A stretch of 64,000 bases of DNA from Vreelandella sp031769195 (GTDB lineage: Bacteria > Pseudomonadota > Gammaproteobacteria > Pseudomonadales > Halomonadaceae). The notes beneath the pieces were generated by a model. That model saw nothing but the letters and a program-made list of their open reading frames with translations, did not search any database and had not been told where the DNA came from. Both the position numbers and the translations under genes were made by a program. The stretch is from assembly GCF_031769195.1 (NCBI RefSeq), contig NZ_JAVHNP010000005.1:186001-250000 (forward strand), in the 5' to 3' direction. Below are positions 1-9,559 of the stretch, in pieces (the stretch's first letter is position 1; every line of letters starts with the position of its first letter).

Positions 1-1393
1 CCGGGCGCATAAAGGCTTCAGCCCCCTGGAACTGGGCGGCTTGATAAAAGTACGCTTCAGCACCGGGTGCGAGCACAAAACCAATCAGGAAGGCAGGGCG
101 AGACCAGTTCGCCTGCTTAAAGAGCACGCCAATCGCACCAATAATGCCGAGAGCAAAGAGATCACCCAGTGAGCGCGTTGCTTGGTAAGCCGCAAAGAGG
201 ATCAGGATGGTAATCAGCGGCGCTAAAATCACAAATGGAACCCGCGTTAAGCTTGCCACCGGACGCGCTAAGCCTAAACAGAGCGCCGCGCCAAGAATAT
301 TCGCCAGGGCTAGCGACCAAATAATGGTGTAGGTCAGGTCAAGATTGGTCTCCAGCATGCTCACTCCTGGCTGAAGGCCCAGCAGGAGCAAACCACCTAA
401 GAACACCGCCGCCGTACCCGAACCGGGTATGCCAAACAGCAGCGTAGGTACCATCGCCCCGCAGGCACAGGCATTATTCGCCGATTCCGGTGCAATCACG
501 CCACGAATATCGCCTTTACCAAATTGCGATTTGTCTTTAGCGCTCTGTACTGCATGGCCATAGGTGAGCCAATCCACCACCGAGCCTGCTAAACCAGGAA
601 TTGTACCCATCAAACTGCCAATCCCCGCGCAGCGGGCCACTAAACCAGGGCGTTTGGCGACATCCTTGATGCCCTCTTTCCAGCCCTTGCCCAAATGGCA
701 AGGCTGCTCGGCAATGGCGCCACGTTTAACCAGCAAATCAATAATTTCAGGCAGCGCAAAGATGCCTAACCCCACGACAACCAGTGGCAATCCATCATAG
801 AGGTAGTCAATCTCCAACGGCAGACGAAACTCACCAGTAGCGGGTGCCATACCGATGGTGCCCACCAGCAAGCCCACGCCGCAAGCGGCAATGCCTTTGA
901 AAACATCCTTACCAGACAGTACCGCGACCATCGAGAGTCCTAGTAGCGTCAACATAAACAGTTCAGAGGAAGAAAACGACAGCACGACGGGCCGAGCAAT
1001 CAGGATAAAGGCCGTCAACACCACCGCTCCTAGCAAGCCGCCTATCATAGACGACAGAAACGCGCTAGAGAGCGCACGCGCCGCTTGCCCTTTTTTGGCC
1101 AGCGCAAAGCCATCCACCACGGTGGCCTGGGAAGCGCTTGAGCCGGGGATGCCCAGCAGTACCGAGGCAAACGTATCGCCCGTGGGTATTACGGCCACTA
1201 GGCCCATTAGCATGCCTAGTGCGACGGAAGGCTCCATGCCATAAAGAAACGGTAACAGCAGCGACATACCGGCGATGCCGCCAAGCCCAGGAATGATGCC
1301 CACGATTAACCCAATCAGGACACCCACCACCATGTACAACATATGGGGAACAGTAAACAACTGCCCCAAACTGGAGAATAAGACATCAAACAT
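1..1393 (-). CDS. tctA: Tripartite tricarboxylate transporter large permease TctA (3' end beyond window)
   Basis: Reading leftward from an ATG at 1393, the frame stays open to the window edge (464 codons); members are about 500 residues, so only a short C-terminal tail is missing. TctA is the large membrane subunit of the TTT family, which imports carboxylates with the periplasmic protein TctC, driven by an ion gradient. The N-terminus starts MFDVLFSSLGQLF and carries the family's glycine-rich segment GLIVGIIPGLGGIAG near residues 28-42, then the IPTGDTFASVLLGIPGSS stretch near residue 70. Many hydrophobic helices follow. It lies 78 bases after tctC on the same strand and is probably co-transcribed. 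The small subunit TctB is not between tctC and tctA and may lie beyond the edge. Confidence 0.93.
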   Translation of the reverse strand, partial: MFDVLFSSLGQLFTVPHMLYMVVGVLIGLIVGIIPGLGGIAGMSLLLPFLYGMEPSVALGMLMGLVAVIPTGDTFASVLLGIPGSSASQATVVDGFALAKKGQAARALSSAFLSSMIGGLLGAVVLTAFILIARPVVLSFSSSELFMLTLLGLSMVAVLSGKDVFKGIAACGVGLLVGTIGMAPATGEFRLPLEIDYLYDGLPLVVVGLGIFALPEIIDLLVKRGAIAEQPCHLGKGWKEGIKDVAKRPGLVARCAGIGSLMGTIPGLAGSVVDWLTYGHAVQSAKDKSQFGKGDIRGVIAPESANNACACGAMVPTLLFGIPGSGTAAVFLGGLLLLGLQPGVSMLETNLDLTYTIIWSLALANILGAALCLGLARPVASLTRVPFVILAPLITILILFAAYQATRSLGDLFALGIIGAIGVLFKQANWSRPAFLIGFVLAPGAEAYFYQAAQFQGAEAFMRP

Positions 1394-1471
1394 TGTCGTG
1401 GCTCTTATGTTATTGAGAGTAAGGGAGCCTAAAGGCACTGACCCAGCCGTGCCCTGTCATGAACTGGCGTG

Positions 1472-2578
1472 TTAGATACGGGCACCATGCTGCTCAAGCA
1501 GCCATTCAACTAGCCACTGACGCGTGTCGTCATCCAGCGACATGGCATCCTGCAGGTGCTGCTCAACGACCTCGCCCACCACTGGCGTGTAGGGGCCTAG
1601 CTGGGCCATGGCGGCTTCTTTGAATGCATCGGTATCTACAAAACGGCGCGCCGCGTCGCGATACTCTTGAATCAGCGCTTCCGGCGCATCATTGGGCAGC
1701 AGGATCAACTTTTGTAGCGTGAACCCAGAGGCAAAGAATTTGCGATACGCCTCGGCACCAGGACCGCTTGGCGCTTCACCATGCAGGGTTTCGTACACTT
1801 CATTGAAGGTCGGCAAGTCGGGGAAGGCAGGGTCTCGAACGATCTCTCCGCTGTCGTTAAGCACACCTAGCGAAAACAGCGGCACCGCTCGGCCACTCTC
1901 GACCAGAGGTTCAACGCTGCTGAAATAGGCTGAAGTGGTTTGGAAGTCGATATCGGCCTCGCCGCGTTCGAAAGCCAACCGCCCTTCTCCACGGCTGCGC
2001 ATGCCCGAAACGGCCTGTACATCGGCCCCCAGCAAATCAAGCGCAATCAACACCGGTAGCTCTAACCCGGTATGGCTCTGCACGGCAAACTTAACGCGCT
2101 GCTCGGTCAGGGCGCTCAGCACCTCCTCTGCGCTATCGCCCAGGCTAGGCTGGGCATACACCACACCGCCGGTGGGTGTCGCTAAAATCGGCGTCCAGTC
2201 ATCGTAGCTATAGCGCACACGGCGATCTTGCAGCATGGCAGGGTATTGGGTAGAGGCAGAGGTGCCGATCCACTGGCTGCCATCCGAGTCCGCTCGCATA
2301 GCAAACAAGTTACTACCATTGATAGAACCGCCGCCGGGCACGTTATCAATCACCAGCGTCGGGTTGCCTTGAATGTGGTCGCTCATCCAGGTGGTGAAAA
2401 AGCGCGCCCATACGTCGGTGCCACCGCCTACGCCAAAGGGGATAGTCCAGTGGATGGTGTCAGGCACGTTCACATCGTCCGCTTGAGCACTCACACTAAT
2501 AGCGCCTAGCGTTGAACAAGCAACGACCAGTAGCGCTTTCTTGAATGTCTTTAGCGGAGTGTTTTTCAGGGTGGTCAT
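1472..2578 (-). CDS. tctC: TTT-family periplasmic substrate-binding protein TctC
   Basis: 368-residue extracytoplasmic receptor of a tripartite tricarboxylate transporter. A signal peptide is visible: basic N-terminus, hydrophobic stretch to about residue 30, then SVSAQA before the mature protein. The mature start has the family pattern IPFGVGGGTDVWAR followed by VIDNVPGGGSINGSN, residues that form the carboxylate-binding pocket in this fold. The start is supported by CAGGAG spaced 7 bases from ATG. It is first in the tctC-tctA order and follows a PrpF-family isomerase by 52 bases, so the substrate is probably a small di- or tricarboxylate handled by that enzyme. The exact ligand cannot be read from sequence. 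Confidence 0.92.
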   Translation of the reverse strand: MTTLKNTPLKTFKKALLVVACSTLGAISVSAQADDVNVPDTIHWTIPFGVGGGTDVWARFFTTWMSDHIQGNPTLVIDNVPGGGSINGSNLFAMRADSDGSQWIGTSASTQYPAMLQDRRVRYSYDDWTPILATPTGGVVYAQPSLGDSAEEVLSALTEQRVKFAVQSHTGLELPVLIALDLLGADVQAVSGMRSRGEGRLAFERGEADIDFQTTSAYFSSVEPLVESGRAVPLFSLGVLNDSGEIVRDPAFPDLPTFNEVYETLHGEAPSGPGAEAYRKFFASGFTLQKLILLPNDAPEALIQEYRDAARRFVDTDAFKEAAMAQLGPYTPVVGEVVEQHLQDAMSLDDDTRQWLVEWLLEQHGARI

Positions 2579-2630
2579 GGCGATACTCCTGTTATTGATT
2601 ATTGTCGGTTAATTATAAAGGTCAGGTTAT

Positions 2631-3755
2631 TCAATCAACGGTTTCAGTGGCGTAATGCCCCACTTCCTTAGGAGGGGTCGCGTAAAAAATTTGCCCGCTC
2701 ATAATTTTTCGAGCCGTTCGAATGAGCGACACCCGCGCTAGGTCAAACGCATTCTTCTGGCGATACTCTGCCGTTAGCTCAATAGAACCAGAAGGATGTT
2801 CCAATACTATGTGTGAGAGCAGTTGCCCAGCGGAAAGCTTCTCAGTGCCCAGAGCCATATGATGGGCCACCGAGCCGGGCACATTAATCGCGGCCACCAC
2901 CGCCATCGCCCCTGTCACGGCAATCGCCTTATGGCAGCGATGGGGCACAAAATAGCGGACATTCAGCGTATGCGAGGCTGCTTTAGCCGCTGAAATCAGC
3001 ACCACCTTGGGCAGTACGCTGTGGCTTACATCGCCCATGTCCATCCGCCTACCTGCTTCACGGCGCAAGCTTTCTAAGCGCGTTAACAAAGCGGCATTAT
3101 TGTCCAGCTCCGCCGGCGACTCGTAGCCGGTTAAGCCCACCGACTCAGCGCGCAGCAGCATAATGGGGGTGGCCGCATCAATACAGCTCACCTCCACCCC
3201 ATTGATCTCATCACAGGCATTCCCCGTGGGAAGCAGCTGGCCCGTTTTACTGCCCATGATGTCTAAAAAGCTGAGCTGGATACCCGCCGCACTGCCAGGA
3301 ACGCCGCTGATAATCACGCTGCCTTCGTACTGCACCTGCTTGCCCGGTGTGGGCACATGGCACTCGATTAGCCGCTGGGTGTTCAGGTTATGCACCCTTA
3401 CCACGGTGGTACCGTCCTGGGGCTCCACCAGCCCGGTTTCGATGGCATAGGGACCAACGGCAGAGAGCATGTTGCCGCAGTTCGGGTTGAAGTCGACGCG
3501 CTTGTTCACTACGTCTACTTGAGCAAACAGATAGTCAACGTCGGCATCAGTGTGCGACGAGCGCTCCACAATGGCGACCTTGCTGGTGAGCGGGTCGCCG
3601 CCCCCAATACCATCGATCTGTAGCGCATGACCGGAGCCCATCAAGCTGAGCAGAATATCGGCCTGCTGGGCCTGGTCGCTGGGCAGGTCTTTCATGCGAA
3701 TAAAGGGGCCTCGAGAGGTGCCGCCCCGCATAATGACACAAGGAATGCTGTTCAT
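2631..3755 (-). CDS. PrpF-family isomerase, 4-oxalomesaconate tautomerase-like
   Basis: 374 residues, the usual length for the PrpF/AcnD-accessory family of cofactor-independent proline-racemase-fold isomerases. N-terminal PCVIMRGGTSRGPF and IDGIGGGDPLTSK are the signature segments; NPNCGNMLSAVGPYA near residue 95 carries a conserved Cys. These closely resemble what I recall of GalD, the 4-oxalomesaconate tautomerase of gallate degradation, but the family also includes 2-methylaconitate and aconitate isomerases. No gallate pathway genes are nearby, and the partner transporter suggests an imported tricarboxylate such as an aconitate isomer. GGAG sits 4 bases before the ATG. Divergent from the LysR gene, which probably controls it. 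Confidence 0.85.
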   Translation of the reverse strand: MNSIPCVIMRGGTSRGPFIRMKDLPSDQAQQADILLSLMGSGHALQIDGIGGGDPLTSKVAIVERSSHTDADVDYLFAQVDVVNKRVDFNPNCGNMLSAVGPYAIETGLVEPQDGTTVVRVHNLNTQRLIECHVPTPGKQVQYEGSVIISGVPGSAAGIQLSFLDIMGSKTGQLLPTGNACDEINGVEVSCIDAATPIMLLRAESVGLTGYESPAELDNNAALLTRLESLRREAGRRMDMGDVSHSVLPKVVLISAAKAASHTLNVRYFVPHRCHKAIAVTGAMAVVAAINVPGSVAHHMALGTEKLSAGQLLSHIVLEHPSGSIELTAEYRQKNAFDLARVSLIRTARKIMSGQIFYATPPKEVGHYATETVD

Positions 3756-3830
3756 ATCGCTCCGCCATAGTTCGCGATGACTGGTATGAACGGAGAATGT
3801 CAGCCAATGTTTAATGTCTCAAATGCAAAT

Positions 3831-3842
3831 ATAGATTGCTAT
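3831..3842. promoter_or_regulatory. Candidate LysR-type operator between prpF-like and lysR genes
   Basis: ATAG-ATTG-CTAT is a perfect short dyad in the 149-base divergent intergenic region, 63 bases before the LysR start. LysR regulators often bind short dyads of T-N11-A type in such divergent promoters. Only the dyad is seen; its role is inferred. Confidence 0.35.
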
Positions 3843-3904
3843 AAATCCGTTTGGTGCATTAATGTGTTTTGGTTATTAATCCACCTTTTTAGCGCAACAA
3901 TCCT

Positions 3905-4810
3905 ATGCTGCACAGACTCGAATTTCTTGACCTCCAGGCCTTCATTTTGGTCGCTGAATTGGGCACCTTTCATGAGGCAGCGCAGCGCCTGCATTTGTCG
4001 CAGCCAGCGCTCACTCGGCGCATTCAAAAACTCGAAGAACTCCTTGAAGTTGAACTACTTGAGCGAACCACAAGGCGTACGCGGCTAACGCCCATTGGTG
4101 CCGATTTTCTCCCGCGCGCTAGGCGAATGTTAGAGGAGTATGAGTCGTCGATTTTAGGCATTCGGGAGCTTGTCACCCACCAAAAAGGCACGGTGACGAT
4201 TGCCTGCTTGCCCACGGCGGCCTTCTACTTTTTGCCTAGTGTCATTCGCGTATTTAGCGAGGCGTGGCCGGGCATTCGCATCCGGATTTTGGATGTCAGC
4301 GCCAACGAGGGGTTGGAAAAAGTCATTAACGGCGAGGCGGATTTCGGTATCAACATGATCAGCGCGCAAAGCTCAGAGGTGCGCTTTACCCCGCTGCTGC
4401 GTGATCCGTTTGTGCTGGCGCTGCGCTCAGACCATCCGCTTGCCAGCAAAAAGCAGATTGAGTGGAGCGATTTAGAGGATGTGCGGCTCATCACAGTAAG
4501 CCGTGATAGCGGCAACCGCACGCTGCTGGATAACGCGCTTTCAGCAGAGGGCATCCACCTCAACAGCTTTTACGAGGTACAGCACCTTTCTACCTCGTTG
4601 GGGCTGGTGGAATCAGGCCTTGGCGTGGCTATTTTGCCGCGCATGACCATGCCCGGCCCGGATCACGACACGCTTTGCTCTCGCGATTTACCCGAGCCAC
4701 GCATCCAACGCTCGATTGGCTTGGTACGCAGCAACTCACACAGCTTATCCAGCACGGCGCAGCTCTTTATTGATCTTCTGTTAGAGCACTGGGGCAAAGA
4801 GACTATTTAG
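3905..4810 (+). CDS. LysR-family transcriptional regulator
   Basis: 301 residues, typical length. The winged helix-turn-helix occupies the first 60 residues (FHEAAQRLHLSQPALTRRIQKLEELL is the HTH region in sequence order, shown here only in outline by its key residues A15-L55), and a periplasmic-binding-like effector domain follows from about residue 90. Divergently transcribed from the PrpF-like/tct genes, an arrangement typical of LysR activators of carboxylate uptake operons. It presumably senses the transported carboxylate or a derivative. The gene ends 9 bases before the convergent cobQ stop, with no obvious terminator between. Confidence 0.93.
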   Translation: MLHRLEFLDLQAFILVAELGTFHEAAQRLHLSQPALTRRIQKLEELLEVELLERTTRRTRLTPIGADFLPRARRMLEEYESSILGIRELVTHQKGTVTIACLPTAAFYFLPSVIRVFSEAWPGIRIRILDVSANEGLEKVINGEADFGINMISAQSSEVRFTPLLRDPFVLALRSDHPLASKKQIEWSDLEDVRLITVSRDSGNRTLLDNALSAEGIHLNSFYEVQHLSTSLGLVESGLGVAILPRMTMPGPDHDTLCSRDLPEPRIQRSIGLVRSNSHSLSSTAQLFIDLLLEHWGKETI

Positions 4811-4819
4811 CAGGGCTTG

Positions 4820-6292
4820 TTAACAGTATTTGTTAGCAGTCCTTGGCGATTCAATGAGCGCCAGGATCGCGTCGATATCCAAGTGTGCCTCCAGCGTATC
4901 GGCCAAGCGCTCCAACGCCTGCTCCCGGTGGGCGTTGTAATCGACGCGGCCCGCCTGGGCTAAGCCAAGCATGCTCAACAGCGCTTGGCAGGCCTCGGGG
5001 TGATCGAAAAGGCCGTGTAGGTAAGTGCCCATCACTTGGCCATCCTCGCTGACAGCTCCATCCAGATGGGTACCTAAATCGAATAGCGGCCTGCTCAGAG
5101 CGGGGCCGTTACTCACACCGTTATGAATCTCGTAGCCTTCTACCCTTTCGGCTTTCCCCACCAGCACGCCGCTCACGTTGCGAAGCTGCTTGCCCTCTAC
5201 CATGCGTGTCGTCAGCGGTAACAGCCCCAACCCGGCGATTTTCCCGGGCGTGCCTTCTAGCCCGTCGGGGTCATCCACCCACTCCCCCAGCATTTGAAAA
5301 CCGCCACAAATGCCCACTACTTTGCCGCCGTAGCGCAGGTGGCGGGTAATTGCCGCGTCCCAGCCCTGGCGCTTTAACCAGGCTAAATCGCTGGCAGTAC
5401 TTTTACTGCCGGGCAGTACGATGACATCAGCAGGGGGAATGGGCTGGTCGGGGCCAATAAAGCTAAGTGATACCTGCGGGTGCAGGCGCAGCGGGTCGAA
5501 ATCGGTGTGGTTGCTGATGCGGGGCAGCGCGGGCACGATGACCTTGAGCGTTTGGCTCGCTTTTTCTGCCTGCACGGTGCCAATGCTGTCTTCAGCATCC
5601 AGCAGCAGGCCTTGCAGATACGGCAGCGTGCCCAGCACCGGCTTTTGGGTGCGCGCTTCCAGCCACTCAAGCCCTGGCTCGAGCAGCGCAATATCGCCAC
5701 GAAAACGGTTAATAATGAAGCCTTTGGTGCGTGCCTGTTCGCTCTCACTCAGCAGCGCCAGCGTGCCGACTAGCTGGGCAAACACGCCGCCGCGGTCAAT
5801 ATCGCCCACCAGCAGCACCGGGCAGTCTGCGGCTTCGGCAAAGCCCATATTGGCAATATCGCCTTTACGCAGATTAATTTCCGCGGGGCTACCCGCACCT
5901 TCGGCAATAATCACATCGAAGCGGCTTTCCAGCGCCTGCCAAGCCGCCATCACGCTCTCTTGGGCGGTTCGCTTAAAAGCGTGGTAGTCCAGCGCATCCA
6001 TATGGCCGTACACCTTGCCGCGCAGAATCACCTGGGCACCCCGGTCGGTTTCCGGCTTCAGCAGTACCGGGTTCATATCACTGTGGGGCACAACCCCCGC
6101 CGCCTGGGCCTGTAGCGCGGTGGAGCGGCCAATCTCGCCGCCATCGCTAGTCACCGCGCTGTTCAGCGCCATGTTTTGCGGCTTGAACGGGGCAACTGAG
6201 AAGCCGCGCCGTTTAAGCACGCGGCAAAGCCCCGCCACCACGGTGCTTTTACCCGCATCCGAGGTGGTGCCTTGAATCATGAGTGTGGTCAT
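4820..6292 (-). CDS. cobQ: Cobyric acid synthase CobQ
   Basis: 490 residues, full length. Catalyses ATP- and glutamine-dependent amidation of adenosylcobyrinic acid a,c-diamide at positions b, d, e and g. The N-terminal dethiobiotin-synthetase-like domain starts MIQGTTSDAGKSTVVAGL (P-loop) and continues with FKPQNMALNSAVT; VGDIDRGGVFAQLVGT is the second hallmark. The C-terminal class I glutaminase-like domain has VVGICGGFQMLG with its Cys nucleophile near residue 330 and GTYLHGLFD near the end. It starts 8 bases after the stop of the autotransporter gene, within reach of GAGG, so the two are probably co-transcribed. It is separated from the main cobalamin cluster by about 18 kb. Confidence 0.97.
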   Translation of the reverse strand: MTTLMIQGTTSDAGKSTVVAGLCRVLKRRGFSVAPFKPQNMALNSAVTSDGGEIGRSTALQAQAAGVVPHSDMNPVLLKPETDRGAQVILRGKVYGHMDALDYHAFKRTAQESVMAAWQALESRFDVIIAEGAGSPAEINLRKGDIANMGFAEAADCPVLLVGDIDRGGVFAQLVGTLALLSESEQARTKGFIINRFRGDIALLEPGLEWLEARTQKPVLGTLPYLQGLLLDAEDSIGTVQAEKASQTLKVIVPALPRISNHTDFDPLRLHPQVSLSFIGPDQPIPPADVIVLPGSKSTASDLAWLKRQGWDAAITRHLRYGGKVVGICGGFQMLGEWVDDPDGLEGTPGKIAGLGLLPLTTRMVEGKQLRNVSGVLVGKAERVEGYEIHNGVSNGPALSRPLFDLGTHLDGAVSEDGQVMGTYLHGLFDHPEACQALLSMLGLAQAGRVDYNAHREQALERLADTLEAHLDIDAILALIESPRTANKYC

Positions 6293-6299
6293 TGGCCTC

Positions 6300-8492
6300 T
6301 TACCAAGCGTAGGTGTAATTCACCATGGCTGCTGAATCGCTCGGAGCGTTTGCATCGTGGCCCGGCTCTCGGGTGTGCAGCAGGTTGAACTGCCACTGGC
6401 TGTGCTCGCTGCTTGCAAACCCATACCCCAGCTCAATATCAAGCTGACGGCCTGAAGGTTCTAGCGAAGCGTTTCGCGTTTCACGCACCACGCTGCCATC
6501 CAGGCGACGCCCTACAGGCACATCGAAGCTGGCCGTGGCGCTGTTGATGCGCAGCGGCTGGCGCAGGGTGAGCGCCCAGCGCTCGGCGCGTTCGCCTTCC
6601 TCTTGCCACTGTAACCCCAGCGCCATTTGCTGAGCGCGCATGCCGTTCACACTAGTGAGTAGGCCGCTGCCCGATGCATTGCCCTGCCCCTGCTCGAACT
6701 CCGCAAAACCACGAAAGCCATCCATCTGGGCCTGCACGCTAATGCCCGCAAAGCGCATGTGGTTATCATCGCCTAAGCCCAGTGCGCCATTGCCGTTAGC
6801 GCCTAGCAGGCCCTGCTGTTCGCTCAGTTGGCCGACATAGCTGTCGATACTTAGCCCTGGGGCAATTTGCCATGCCAAACCTACGTCGGAACGCTGCGCT
6901 TGATAGTCGCTGGCCGTATCGTTAGCCATATCGCCCGCCCAATGGGAAGCCGTCATACTTAACCACTCACCCAGCGCATAGCGGGTTTCTACACCGTCTA
7001 CGCGCTCGAAGGCTTGGGTGAGCGCTGACCCTGCTTGAAACGAGATCATCGGCATCACGCCTAACTCGACGTAGCTGCCCATGGGGCTGGGCTGGTCGCC
7101 GGAGAAACGAAAGGCGCTGAGCTGGGCGTTGCCAAAGGTGCCATCGAAACGGCTGGACAGTAGCTCACCGTAGGCGTTGCTGCTGGTGGAGAAACGATAG
7201 TTGCCCTCAATAGCCGTCTGAGTAGTGGCATGCGATGGGGAGGCGCTTGCCATCTGCTGCATCTGATCGCGAAGCTGCGTAGCCCGCGCGGTGCGAGGCT
7301 GCGTATTGCGCCCCAAATCGATGGCGTAATCTCGCCCCAGCGCGTCAAACGCCACCACGTTCTCTAGCACCCCAGACGTGGCGACCGCATCGCCATAGGC
7401 ATCAGACAGCTGAAGGTAAGACACGTCGGCCAGCGCGCCGCCGTCGGCCACGCGCTGGCTTTGGCTAACCACCAGGTCACCTTCCGGTGCGAGCGCTGCC
7501 TCAATATCGGCAATGCCTTGGCCCAAATAGAAAGCGCCACAGTTCAACGCGCCATTCGCGCCGCAGGTATTCTGCTGGAACAGCGCGCTCTTCTGGCTGG
7601 CGGTGTCGAGTAGCCGCTGGCTCGCCTGCTGCGCGGTTAGGTGTGGCCACTGGCCTAGGATACCGGCGGCATACTCTGAAATGCGTGCGGCGGAAATCGA
7701 CGTGCCCTGCGCACCTACGTCGCGGTTCGCGAAATCAGTGCCAATCGAGCGCGCTTGCAGTTGGGTATCGTCGCCTGGGTAGCTGCTCAACGGGTGAATG
7801 TCGCCGTTGGCCGTGGTGCCCACGGCAATCAGCATCATGTCGTAAAGCCCTGGCTGGCTGGCGTAGATTGGCTTGCCCTGAGTATCGATAGCACTGCCCG
7901 TATTGCCAGCACTTACCACATAGACCGCGCCTTTACCGCCGTTGGCATCAACGACACGCTGATACGAGGTCGCGGATGTCACTCCGTTAAACGAGAGCCG
8001 AGGGTCGCTGGCTTCCAAACGGCGGGAAAAGCTGGCGTTGATTACCCGTGCCCCACGGTTAGCGGCCTCACCAATGGCGTAATCCAGGGCGTTGTTGAGC
8101 GTTGCCCCCTGACTATCTTCTATTTTCAGAAGATCCAGTCGGGCGTTGCCCAAGGTGCCGCCAGTGATGGTAGACGTCACGGCATTGCCGTGCCACTCAT
8201 CTGCACCGCTGACGTCAGAGGTGCCGGAGTAAACGTCTAAGCGGTCAATTACCCGTTCGCTATTGGTGATGGTTGCGACATCGAAGGCGCTATCCGCCAC
8301 CGCGACTCTCACCAAACCCGGCTCAAGCGGTGTGGGAAGTTGGCTGGCCCCCACACCTGGGGAAGAGCCGCTAGGAGTATGCACGCCCTGGCTGCTATCC
8401 CCCCCGCCGCCGCCACTGGAACCACATCCCGATAATGACAAAGTGCCCAGCGCTATCCCTACCGCTAGGAAGAGAGGACACCGTTCAAACAT
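6300..8492 (-). CDS. Subtilase (S8) autotransporter serine protease with lipobox
   Basis: 730 residues from the ATG at 8492; an in-frame GTG lies one codon upstream. The signal peptide ends in lipobox LSGC (Cys about 23) followed by a glycine-rich linker, suggesting a lipid-anchored passenger as in the neisserial protease NalP. The catalytic triad of the subtilase domain is visible: Asp in VADSAF (about 67), His in EWHGNAV (about 101) and Ser in GTSISAARI (about 265); the oxyanion Asn lies in VSAGNTGS (about 197). Residues from about 450 to the end form an autotransporter beta-barrel that closes with an aromatic-rich strand ending YTYAW. Substrate unknown. Upstream of and nearly contiguous with cobQ. 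Confidence 0.9.
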   Translation of the reverse strand: MFERCPLFLAVGIALGTLSLSGCGSSGGGGGDSSQGVHTPSGSSPGVGASQLPTPLEPGLVRVAVADSAFDVATITNSERVIDRLDVYSGTSDVSGADEWHGNAVTSTITGGTLGNARLDLLKIEDSQGATLNNALDYAIGEAANRGARVINASFSRRLEASDPRLSFNGVTSATSYQRVVDANGGKGAVYVVSAGNTGSAIDTQGKPIYASQPGLYDMMLIAVGTTANGDIHPLSSYPGDDTQLQARSIGTDFANRDVGAQGTSISAARISEYAAGILGQWPHLTAQQASQRLLDTASQKSALFQQNTCGANGALNCGAFYLGQGIADIEAALAPEGDLVVSQSQRVADGGALADVSYLQLSDAYGDAVATSGVLENVVAFDALGRDYAIDLGRNTQPRTARATQLRDQMQQMASASPSHATTQTAIEGNYRFSTSSNAYGELLSSRFDGTFGNAQLSAFRFSGDQPSPMGSYVELGVMPMISFQAGSALTQAFERVDGVETRYALGEWLSMTASHWAGDMANDTASDYQAQRSDVGLAWQIAPGLSIDSYVGQLSEQQGLLGANGNGALGLGDDNHMRFAGISVQAQMDGFRGFAEFEQGQGNASGSGLLTSVNGMRAQQMALGLQWQEEGERAERWALTLRQPLRINSATASFDVPVGRRLDGSVVRETRNASLEPSGRQLDIELGYGFASSEHSQWQFNLLHTREPGHDANAPSDSAAMVNYTYAW

Positions 8493-8635
8493 CACGGCTG
8501 CCCTGCGTATCGGTATGGCGTTGCATAGAGTGACTCGCTTGCACTAATGGCGTTAAAAACTTAATGAAATAACTAAGAAAGGCAACGGCATTAAATACTG
8601 AGGAAAGCCCTCTCGCAAGTCGTATAACGCTTATG

Positions 8636-9559
8636 TCACAGCCCGTGTGTCTCTGCCCAGAGGGCGATGCGCTGAGCCGTGGTGGTATTCACCACAATAT
8701 CCAGGTGTGAGATGCCCGCCATAAATTCAAACTCTGCATGAGGCGCGTGGGGGTGAATGGCTGGCTCGAACTGCTTAGCGTAGAACGCCTCGTCTCGATC
8801 ACCTACCAGCACTAGGATGGGTGAGCGAATATTGGCAAGATCAGCTTTGTAGTCAGCGGTGCCAAAGCTCTCCATCATGCGGTAGGTATAGCGGCGGGTT
8901 TCAGAACCGGTACGATACGCCAGCGGCAGATTAAATTGCAGTACCGGCCAGTGATTAAAACGAGTCACGTGCATGTGATTCAGCAGCGCCAGCGGCGCGA
9001 TGCGCCATAAATTCGGCTTAGCCCAGCCCGCTTTTTTACGCACCGTGGCTGCGTTATAGGCTAAAAAAGGTGCCAGTAACACCACACCCGCTAAGTTGCC
9101 TGCCTGTTTGCCCGCAGCAAAGCGCAGTGCCAACCCGCCACCGGAAGAGTGCCCGCCAATGACCACGCGCTCATGGGGCGCATGTTCACGCTTTACGTGC
9201 TCAATTAGATCGGCCACGTCATCCTCTAACTGGCCGATGTAATCCACATCGCCACGTCGCGCAGGGCTGGGGCCATGGCCGCGTAAGTCGGGGGTAATGA
9301 CATCAAAACCGGCAAACTTTGCTAGGTACTCCGCCATCGGAGCCAAATAGTGGCTGCTGGCCGAGGAGCCGTGCAGGAGTATCAGCAGTGTTGGCGGCCC
9401 AGCCTGCTGAGTGGCGTTGTGGCAGGAGTAGTAGCGGTAACTCAACGTACCGCCATCTCTTGCGGTATAGCTTTTTAGTGGTGGAATACTGGCTTCGGAG
9501 GGCAGGATATTCACCAGCACATCGAAGTTTAAGCCGTTGGCAGCCTGTGCATGTGGCAT
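8636..9559 (-). CDS. Alpha/beta hydrolase (lysophospholipase/monoacylglycerol lipase-like)
   Basis: 307 residues from the ATG at 9559, chosen because AAGGAG is ideally spaced before it; the frame is open 23 codons further upstream. Fold landmarks are in order: LLILLHGSSASSHY (oxyanion-hole HG), the nucleophile elbow GGHSSGGG (Ser about 150), the acid Asp in LVGDRDEAF and the His in GISHLDIV near the C-terminus. The family (serine aminopeptidase S33/Hydrolase_4) includes monoacylglycerol lipases and lysophospholipases. No signal peptide. It stands alone between the autotransporter gene and glsA, so context gives no substrate. Confidence 0.85.
   Translation of the reverse strand: MPHAQAANGLNFDVLVNILPSEASIPPLKSYTARDGGTLSYRYYSCHNATQQAGPPTLLILLHGSSASSHYLAPMAEYLAKFAGFDVITPDLRGHGPSPARRGDVDYIGQLEDDVADLIEHVKREHAPHERVVIGGHSSGGGLALRFAAGKQAGNLAGVVLLAPFLAYNAATVRKKAGWAKPNLWRIAPLALLNHMHVTRFNHWPVLQFNLPLAYRTGSETRRYTYRMMESFGTADYKADLANIRSPILVLVGDRDEAFYAKQFEPAIHPHAPHAEFEFMAGISHLDIVVNTTTAQRIALWAETHGL

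Noticed and set aside
5421..5987. 188-codon plus-strand frame inside cobQ
   Set aside because: Low-complexity serine/leucine-rich shadow of the real cobQ frame.
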